NCBI GenBank assembly: GCA_016181165.1
Contig: JACOZU010000002.1
Span: forward strand, 1-27,229
Length of the DNA: 27,229 nt
Direction of reading: 5' to 3'
Origin: Candidatus Woesebacteria bacterium
GTDB lineage: Bacteria > Patescibacteriota > Microgenomatia > UBA8517
Shown here: one piece after another, positions 22,121 through 27,229 of the stretch
Layout of the letters: each line of letters opens with the position of its first letter
Position numbering within the stretch: position 1 is the stretch's first letter
Notes under the pieces: generated by a model
Database searches by the model: none
What the model was told of the DNA's origin: nothing
The model's input: only the letters and a program-made list of their open reading frames with translations
Position numbers and translations under genes: made by a program

Positions 22121-22816
22121 ATGGATATTGACCTTGCCCAGAAAGCAGTCGCCGCCGCCCTTACCGGAAACTGGAGAGAAGCGGTCAAGCTCAATAACGA
22201 AATCCTCAAAAAAGACGCCAAAGATATTGATGGTTTGAATCGCCTGGCCAGAGCTCACGCCGAGCTGGGAAACATCAAAAAGGCCAAATCGTTGGTCGAG
22301 AAGGTTCTTAGAATTGACCCTTTTAACTCAATCGCTTCCAAGGCGTCAAAGAAATGGAAAAACGGGGCGGGCGGTCAAACTGTACAAACGGCGGTGACCT
22401 CGGCAGAAGCTTTTTTGGAAGAACCCGGGAAAACCAAAATGGTCTCGCTTCTTTACTTAGGAGACCCCTCTCTCATCTCCAAATTGGATGCGGGAGATGA
22501 AGTCAATTTTAGCCAAGGGGCCCACAGAATATCGGTTGTTACCTTCGACGGAAAATATATAGGCAGACTCCCGGATGACCTTTCGGCTCGATTAAGAAAG
22601 TTTATCAAGGCCGGCAATATTTATAAGGTCCTGATTAAATCGACCCAGGTGGGCGAAGTCAAAATATTCATTAAAGAGGTGAAAAGAGCGGAGGAGTTTG
22701 CCGACGTTCCCTCTTTTTCTCCCGAAAGAGTCGACTACGTCTCTTTCACTCCGCCCGAGCTGGTCAGGGAAAAAGAGGACTTGGCGATGGAACCGGAAGA
22801 GGGGGAAGAAATTTAA
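22121..22816 (+). CDS. TPR-repeat protein with a HIRAN-like C-terminal half
   Basis: A 231-residue cytoplasmic protein without signal peptide. Residues 1-75 form two tetratricopeptide-like helical pairs (AALTGNWREAVKLNNEIL and ARAHAELGNIKKAKSLVEK). After a linker, residues about 105-200 carry a beta-rich domain with FDGKYIGRLPDDLSARLRKF, which resembles the HIRAN-type pattern (a strand, then G-x-LP and a helix); the resemblance is weak. The C-terminus is acidic (MEPEEGEEI). The start at 22121 follows the promoter; the frame is also open upstream, but that part lies before the transcription start and inside the yebC start region. Its stop codon overlaps that of the convergent gene. Confidence 0.75.
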   Translation: MDIDLAQKAVAAALTGNWREAVKLNNEILKKDAKDIDGLNRLARAHAELGNIKKAKSLVEKVLRIDPFNSIASKASKKWKNGAGGQTVQTAVTSAEAFLEEPGKTKMVSLLYLGDPSLISKLDAGDEVNFSQGAHRISVVTFDGKYIGRLPDDLSARLRKFIKAGNIYKVLIKSTQVGEVKIFIKEVKRAEEFADVPSFSPERVDYVSFTPPELVREKEDLAMEPEEGEEI

Positions 22817-23745
22817 TATCTTTTGGCAAAGGCGGCTCCTACTGTTATTTCCAAATCAAAGTTGCCCTCGGTTCCCCTTTTTTCCCTGATGCAGGAAAAA
22901 ACAGAAGAAACTTTTTTAACCAATTCTTCATCTTTGGTTCTAAACGTACAATCCGTATCAAGGGACGCCTTGCGGCTAACCGCCGCGACCTTAAGACCCA
23001 TGACCTCAAGGGTGGTCCCGACCTCATTGACTATCGCCCCCGCCCCGCCGGTTGAGTCTAAAATGGCTGCCCTCAAGTTCTTTTGGGAAATGCCGTTTTC
23101 CGAAAAAAGAGGCAGAAGCTTCTCAAGAGACGCCCCCGAAATCACGTATCCCTCATCCCCGTCAACCAGTCTGGCCTTTCTTAGATAATTTCCCTCTTTT
23201 AAATCAACGTAAACGCGCTTCGGGGAGGCAACGCCCAATGAAAAAATGGCCATTTTAATCCTGTCCCCTACTTTCAAATTTGTCTTGCCGGGAACCAAAA
23301 CCGATTTTAAAATGCCCGGAAATTCGCCGTCGGTGAGAGCCCTCAAATTCTCCTCTCCCCAGGAATTGACGGGGAAATTAAAGTTTTTGACTATCGTTTC
23401 GGCCAAAAGTTTTCCGCCAATGCCCTCGTTTTCTCCAAGCTGCCAAATACTTTTTGCCCTAAATATTCCCAGCTGTCTTGAAACCGTTAGTTGGGTGGCG
23501 CCGGGAACGACGATGTTGGTGATGCTTTCCCCAAGGGGATCAAAAACCGAAACGACAATTTCTCCTTCTTTGGTGGCCGTGGCGCTAACGACCTTGGCTT
23601 TCCCGTCCCAAAATAGGCTCTTAAAAGCCAGAGTCAAACCAAGAATAAGAACGGCCAAAAATAAAACGGTGTAGGAAAACCAGCCAAAACCGGTTTTTTT
23701 TGCTTTGAAGCGACTTAGTCTTTTCCTTCTTTCGGTAGGTGTCAT
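22813..23745 (-). CDS. Membrane-anchored envelope protein with LytR_C-type domain
   Basis: A 310-residue protein with a basic N-terminus, one transmembrane helix (about 25-45) and a large extracytoplasmic part. Residues about 60-190 look like a degenerate LCP-type domain (VFDPLGESITNIVVPGAT, then ETIVKNFNFPVNSW), without the arginines that define active LCP ligases. Residues about 215-300 fit a LytR_C domain (LRAAILDSTGGAGAIVNEVG, TLEVMGLKVAAVSRK). LCP proteins attach glycopolymers to peptidoglycan; this one may have a structural or regulatory role instead. Last gene of a minus-strand operon, 8 bp after the antiporter. Stop codons overlap the TPR gene tail to tail. Confidence 0.6.
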   Translation of the reverse strand: MTPTERRKRLSRFKAKKTGFGWFSYTVLFLAVLILGLTLAFKSLFWDGKAKVVSATATKEGEIVVSVFDPLGESITNIVVPGATQLTVSRQLGIFRAKSIWQLGENEGIGGKLLAETIVKNFNFPVNSWGEENLRALTDGEFPGILKSVLVPGKTNLKVGDRIKMAIFSLGVASPKRVYVDLKEGNYLRKARLVDGDEGYVISGASLEKLLPLFSENGISQKNLRAAILDSTGGAGAIVNEVGTTLEVMGLKVAAVSRKASLDTDCTFRTKDEELVKKVSSVFSCIREKRGTEGNFDLEITVGAAFAKRY

Positions 23746-23753
23746 GTTTTACT

Positions 23754-25427
23754 TTACTTACTGGTAATTAACCTATTAAAATGGCCTTTGCCCATTTTTC
23801 TGATTCTTTCTTCAGAGATTCCGTGGGCAACAAAGAGATGTCTTAAGTATTCTCCGGCAATGACCTCGGGAAGAAGGACGAAGGCGGCTCCCGCTTCATA
23901 TTGCTTGAGTGCCTCCGCCTTCGAAAAGGCCTTGGTTATGGCCAGGGGCCTTCTGGTTAAATTCCTTATATACTCAAGAATGCTCAGGTTGTCGCTTGTA
24001 TTTGAAATTGTGGAAATAACCATCCTGGCCTTATCCATCTTGGCCAAATCCTTAATTTCCGGGTCGTCGATGTCGCCTAAAAGAACCGGAATTCTCTCTG
24101 CGGAAAGATTTGCAAATACTTTGGGATTGTGGTCGACGACAAGATAAAGAAGACCCTTTTTCTTAAAGAATGAAATTAGGGCCTTGCCCATTCGGTCGCA
24201 ACCGATTAAAACAATATGGTCGTTATAGATTTTTTCCGTTAAAAGGGCCATTTCGTGGGTGAGCCTCCTTTCGAATATGGACAAGGTGTCTTTGAGTTTA
24301 AGGAAGATTTTGTCCGAGGCCAAGATCAGATAGGTGGAAATCGTCATCGTGATCACGCCGACCAGAATCACCGTCGCCACTTCGGTTTGGCTGACGTGCC
24401 CCAAGGTTAAACCCATGGCCATTAAGATAAAAGAAAACTCGGAAATCTGGGCGACGGTGACTGAGGCCAGAAAAGAGGTTCTTTTCTTATATCTCAAAAG
24501 CCCCATGATGATCAGGACGATCAGGGGGTTTCCGATCAAAACAAAAAGGGAGAAGACCACGGCCGGGGCAATGACAGCGCCAATGTTTTTGACCAAGAGT
24601 TGGGTTCCTAAGGTCAAGAAGAATATCGTCAGAAAAAAATCCCTGAGGGGCCTCGTTTTTGACGCAATTCCCAGGTGTTCCGGAAGATTTGAGAGGGCCA
24701 GCCCGGCCAAAAATCCGCCTATCTCGTAGCTAAAACCGAGGGGGCCTCCCACCAAGGCCGCAACGCCCAGGGCCCAAGCAATACTCCCGACAAAAAGAAT
24801 TTCGGGTGAGGAGGCAATAAATTTATCAAAAAGGGTGGGGAGAACCTTTTTGGAGAGAAACCAGACCGAGGCTAAAAGGGCGATCGCTTTAACCCCAATA
24901 AGAAAAAATTGGCCAAGGTTTGCTTCTTTTCCCCCCAGCCCAGCCAGAAACATCAAAATGAGAATGGCCACGAAGTCTTGGACCAGAAGAAATCCAACCG
25001 CAATTTTTCCGTAAAGGGAGCCGATATCCCCTTTTTCCGAAAGAAGCTTGACAATTATTATTGTCGAGGAAAAAGTTAGGGCAACGGCTATATAGATGGA
25101 GGGTAAGACCCCAAATCCCAAGGCAAAAGCAATCAGGTAGCCGACAACCGAAGTAAAAATTATCTGTCCCAAACCGGTCATCAGCGCAACCTTGCCAAGG
25201 CTTGGCAACTCCCTGACGTTCATCTCTAAGCCCACCAGGAAAAGAAGAAGGGCCACACCAACCTTACCCAAAGCGGCGATTGCCTCAAAGTCTCTCACAA
25301 CGCCAAAGAAAGCTAGAAGTAGGCCTGCAAAAAGATATCCGATTAAAAGAGGCTGCTTAATCGCTTTGGCGACGACGCCTGCGGCTGCGGCCACGACCAG
25401 AAGAAGGGCAAGTTCGGCAAAGGACAT
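23754..25427 (-). CDS. CPA2-family cation/proton antiporter with RCK domain
   Basis: A 557-residue membrane transporter of the KefB/KefC type. Residues 1-375 hold about 12 helices, with the family's GYLFAGLLLAF start, the QD pair in GFLLVQDFVAILIL (about 148-161) and a FLAGLALSN helix. A Rossmann-fold RCK (TrkA-N) domain follows (about 400-520): HIVLIGCDRMGKALISFF, LVVDHNPK and a gating segment with LLGDIDDPEI. The second glycine of the usual GxGRxG is Asp (GCDRMG). It exchanges K+ or Na+ for H+ and is probably controlled by nucleotide or ligand binding to the RCK domain; the ion cannot be told. It starts 12 bp after the rluD-like gene. Confidence 0.88.
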   Translation of the reverse strand: MSFAELALLLVVAAAAGVVAKAIKQPLLIGYLFAGLLLAFFGVVRDFEAIAALGKVGVALLLFLVGLEMNVRELPSLGKVALMTGLGQIIFTSVVGYLIAFALGFGVLPSIYIAVALTFSSTIIIVKLLSEKGDIGSLYGKIAVGFLLVQDFVAILILMFLAGLGGKEANLGQFFLIGVKAIALLASVWFLSKKVLPTLFDKFIASSPEILFVGSIAWALGVAALVGGPLGFSYEIGGFLAGLALSNLPEHLGIASKTRPLRDFFLTIFFLTLGTQLLVKNIGAVIAPAVVFSLFVLIGNPLIVLIIMGLLRYKKRTSFLASVTVAQISEFSFILMAMGLTLGHVSQTEVATVILVGVITMTISTYLILASDKIFLKLKDTLSIFERRLTHEMALLTEKIYNDHIVLIGCDRMGKALISFFKKKGLLYLVVDHNPKVFANLSAERIPVLLGDIDDPEIKDLAKMDKARMVISTISNTSDNLSILEYIRNLTRRPLAITKAFSKAEALKQYEAGAAFVLLPEVIAGEYLRHLFVAHGISEERIRKMGKGHFNRLITSK

Positions 25428-25439
25428 TACCTATCAAGC

Positions 25440-26156
25440 TTAATTTGTTTCACGGAGCTTTTCAAGGGTAGTTAACGCGGCGACCAAATCGTCCGAGAGC
25501 CCCGACGAGAACTTAACTTTTTGGCCTCTTTCGGGATGAAAAAATTCAATGGCTTTGGCATGGAGGAAAAGCCTCGGGCACCACTTCCTGTCCGCTCGGG
25601 CCGTTTTTCTACCCGCATAAAACTCATCAGAGACGACCGGATGTCCCAAATACTTAAAATGAATTCGAATTTGGTGGGTTCTTCCCGTTTGAGGCGAAAC
25701 CTCAACCAAACTAAATCTCTCCCCTTCCCGTAGGTACTGAGCGACTACCTCGTAAGTGCTTTTTGAGGATCTTCCTCCCGCTAAAACTCCGAACCTCTCC
25801 CTTCGCCAGGGAAGCCTGCCTACCGGCACTTCAATCTCCCCAACTTTTTTATTTAGAGCCCCGTGCACCAGGGCCAAATAGGTTTTCTTGACTTTCCTCT
25901 CTTTAAATTGTCTCTGAAGAGCCGTAAAGACATTTTTGGTTTTGGCAACAATAATTATTCCGCTCGTCTCCTTATCGAGTCTGTGAACGATTCCCCCCCT
26001 CTCTTCCCTACTTTTTGCCAAGGGATAATCTCTTTTGGCTAGCCAGCTTTGTAAAACCGGTTGGTTTTTGGTTGTTAACGCTTCGTTAACGATGACGCCT
26101 GCAGGTTTATCCAAAACCAGAAGACTGGTATCTTCGTAAATTATCTTCGGTTCCAC
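25440..26156 (-). CDS. rluD: RluD-type 23S rRNA pseudouridine synthase
   Basis: RNA-modifying enzyme of the RluA/RluD family, about 238 residues. Motif I HRLDKETSG contains the catalytic aspartate (Asp61 from the chosen start). It is followed by KKTYLALVHG and PQTGRTHQIRIHFKYLGHPVV. The N-terminal S4 RNA-binding domain found in many RluD proteins is absent. The rRNA target cannot be assigned. I chose GTG at 26156, two bases after the stop of the upstream gene (TAG-TC-GTG), because the protein then begins EPKIIYED at the catalytic domain; a TTG at 26207 inside the preceding gene is the alternative. Part of the operon that starts at 27162. Confidence 0.9.
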   Translation of the reverse strand: MEPKIIYEDTSLLVLDKPAGVIVNEALTTKNQPVLQSWLAKRDYPLAKSREERGGIVHRLDKETSGIIIVAKTKNVFTALQRQFKERKVKKTYLALVHGALNKKVGEIEVPVGRLPWRRERFGVLAGGRSSKSTYEVVAQYLREGERFSLVEVSPQTGRTHQIRIHFKYLGHPVVSDEFYAGRKTARADRKWCPRLFLHAKAIEFFHPERGQKVKFSSGLSDDLVAALTTLEKLRETN

Positions 26157-26158
26157 GA

Positions 26159-26566
26159 CTAGGAGGTGCCTATTTTCCCTTCTCTTTTGGCCGCATCGCG
26201 CGCGCAATGTGTCGTTTCGGGATAGACAATGAGCCTATCGGTGTCTATCATTTCACCGCAGTCCTCACAAATTCCGTATCTGCCTATCTTTAGCATCGTA
26301 ATGGCTTTCCTGGTTTGGATGATACTCCTTTGAATCTGCTGCCTAATTGCCGAAGTCCTTGCGTGTCCGAATTGCTCAGCCGCTTCCGTGTCGGGAGAAG
26401 CGTTATCGATAATCCTGTCCATATCGGCAAAAGGATCCTCTTTCTCAATCTCCTTCTTTCTTCTTTGCAAAAGGGCCAGGCGGCCTTTCAAAAATTCACC
26501 CACTGGCCAAAGAACGGATGCCGGAAAAGCGATTTCGGGCTTGGTACTCTTCTTTTTCTTGTTCAT
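26159..26566 (-). CDS. DksA/TraR-family zinc-finger protein
   Basis: A 135-residue protein with a basic N-terminus, a coiled-coil-like helical part (about 22-92) and a C-terminal zinc-finger region. The finger has Cys100 and Cys103 (GRYGICEDCGEMI) and Cys121, but the fourth position is Asp124 (THCARDAA) rather than Cys. DksA-family proteins bind the secondary channel of RNA polymerase and affect initiation; the acidic residues at the coiled-coil tip (EDPFADMD) are compatible with that. The start is ATG 26566, whose ATGA overlaps the stop of the upstream gene by 4 bp; a longer open frame to 26752 lies inside that gene and is rejected. Confidence 0.85.
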   Translation of the reverse strand: MNKKKKSTKPEIAFPASVLWPVGEFLKGRLALLQRRKKEIEKEDPFADMDRIIDNASPDTEAAEQFGHARTSAIRQQIQRSIIQTRKAITMLKIGRYGICEDCGEMIDTDRLIVYPETTHCARDAAKREGKIGTS

Positions 26567-27162
26567 CTTGTTGACCTGGCCAAATTGAATGTTGCCAGAA
26601 AAAAGACGAAAGCGGCTGCCCCGGATAAAATTGCTTCGTATTTCACAAAGGATATCACAAAAGGGAAAAGGGAAGCAAACGCGGCCCTTAAAAGGAAAAG
26701 GGTTCCCAGGGTGGTCAGTCCCGAAAAACCAATCCTGCCAGAGCGGTACCAACTAAAGTTTTTATAATGGGAATCCAAGAAGGCAAAAAAGGTGATGAGG
26801 CAGGTAACCGCAAAAAAGGAAAGAAAGGAGGCAAGCGAGGAGCTCTTAATCGAGTCTCTTAGAAAAAATAGCCCCAACCAGGGAAGAAGCCCCAAGGTCA
26901 GAGCCTCCAGGACCTCGAAGAATCTAAATTTATACCGCAGTATTCCCACCCCAAGCCCGAGAATTATCCCAACCAGTTCTATCCAAAACCAAGACTCCCG
27001 GGAAACTTTTAGAGAAACGCCGTAACCGACTAGTATTCCGACCAAAACATAAAAAGCGGTGGTGAATATTTGGCTTGAAGGATAATCCTCTTTCAGGCGC
27101 CTCCAAAACAAAAAAAGGAAAAGAATTATTCCGGCAAGGGCCGTGACAATATTGCCTATCAT
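26563..27162 (-). CDS. Polytopic membrane protein, possibly Lgt-like
   Basis: About 199 residues with six or seven hydrophobic helices, beginning MIGNIVTALAGIILFLFLF. The middle (GIILGLGVGILRYKFRFFE, then VLEALTLGLLPWLGLFFL) has the rhythm of prolipoprotein diacylglyceryl transferase, but the conserved Arg and Gly-Asn residues of that enzyme are not seen, so I leave the function open. A TATAAT (27176-27171) lies 8 nt before the ATG at 27162, and TTGGAGGGG precedes the ATG too closely to be a normal Shine-Dalgarno sequence. A TTG at 27171 is the alternative start but overlaps the -10 box. First gene of the five-gene operon. Confidence 0.7.
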   Translation of the reverse strand: MIGNIVTALAGIILFLFLFWRRLKEDYPSSQIFTTAFYVLVGILVGYGVSLKVSRESWFWIELVGIILGLGVGILRYKFRFFEVLEALTLGLLPWLGLFFLRDSIKSSSLASFLSFFAVTCLITFFAFLDSHYKNFSWYRSGRIGFSGLTTLGTLFLLRAAFASLFPFVISFVKYEAILSGAAAFVFFLATFNLARSTR

Positions 27163-27170
27163 CCCCTCCA

Positions 27171-27176
27171 ATTATA
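27171..27176 (-). promoter_or_regulatory. -10 box of the five-gene minus-strand operon
   Basis: A perfect TATAAT on the minus strand lies 8 nt before ATG 27162. A clear -35 is not seen; GCTTGC at 27198-27193 would give a 16-bp spacer. The spacer contains a perfect inverted repeat (27178-27192). Confidence 0.5.
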
Positions 27177-27177
27177 T

Positions 27178-27192
27178 AACAGTTTCACTGTT
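27178..27192. promoter_or_regulatory. Inverted repeat in the promoter, candidate operator
   Basis: AACAGT and ACTGTT are separated by TTC, a perfect 6-bp inverted repeat directly upstream of the -10 box. Its place in the spacer fits a repressor site; a hairpin or chance repeat is also possible. Confidence 0.4.
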
Positions 27193-27229
27193 GCAAGCTT
27201 CGCTTTAGGCGTAGCCGCAAGCTTCGCTT
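27193..27229. repeat. Start of a 24-nt tandem repeat array, cut by the window end
   Basis: The tail of one unit (27193-27203), one complete unit (27204-27227) and two bases of the next are seen. The full unit is identical to 21252-21275. The array continues beyond the window. Confidence 0.85.

Noticed and set aside
22101..22121. ATG at 22101 as start of the TPR gene
   Set aside because: It is in a different frame from the TPR protein; the in-frame ATG is 22121.
26567..26752. Longer N-terminus for the DksA/TraR-like protein
   Set aside because: The added residues are a shadow of the overlapping membrane protein gene; the ATGA overlap at 26566 is the natural start.

Overview
The window looks like chromosome from a Patescibacteria/CPR bacterium, most likely of the Microgenomates type. 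This is inferred from gene content and style, not from a marker phylogeny. Genes are tightly packed (overlaps of 4-23 bp, gaps of a few bases). There is one set of type IV pilus motor genes with a run of small GspG-like prepilins, a GyrB intein, a stripped-down DNA polymerase III delta-prime, a K+-independent H+-pyrophosphatase and several small unplaced membrane proteins. No tRNA, rRNA, IS element or CRISPR array is visible.

Region 1 (1-8690, minus strand) is a type IV pilus locus. In transcription order it runs pilB, pilT, pilC, a separate promoter, the probable major pilin, pilD, then six more prepilin genes and the 5' end of another that leaves the window at base 1. Region 2 (8723-17434, plus strand) is a replication/topology block: delta-prime-like holB, gyrB carrying a 434-residue HNH-endonuclease intein, a proton pyrophosphatase, and gyrA starting at the next base. 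Region 3 (17470-19687, minus) holds a small alpha/beta hydrolase, a Xer-type tyrosine recombinase and a HAD phosphatase. Region 4 (19688-20480) is the only long stretch without a gene. It holds the HAD promoter, several strong stem-loops, a G-quadruplex-type motif, one consensus DnaA box and an 11-bp inverted repeat at its outer edges; it may encode a structured RNA. Region 5 (20481-27162) holds a membrane protein, yebC, a divergent TPR protein, and a minus-strand operon of membrane protein, DksA/TraR-like protein, RluD-like synthase, CPA2 antiporter and LytR_C-type envelope protein.

The strongest non-gene signals are three. (a) At seven genes a clear -10 box lies only 7-11 nt before the start codon, and most of these have no Shine-Dalgarno sequence, so leaderless or near-leaderless mRNAs seem to be the rule for first genes; Shine-Dalgarno sites are seen at some downstream genes. 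(b) Two prepilin genes carry the same 15-bp palindromic core inside the leader codons, each flanked by its own 6-bp direct repeat, as if a tiny palindromic element had inserted in frame with target duplication. (c) A 24-nt tandem repeat fills one intergenic gap exactly from stop to start codon and recurs identically at the right end of the window.

The replication/topology genes (gyrA, gyrB, holB) appear to be transcribed as one block diverging from the pilus operon across a roughly 50-bp region with two overlapping promoters.
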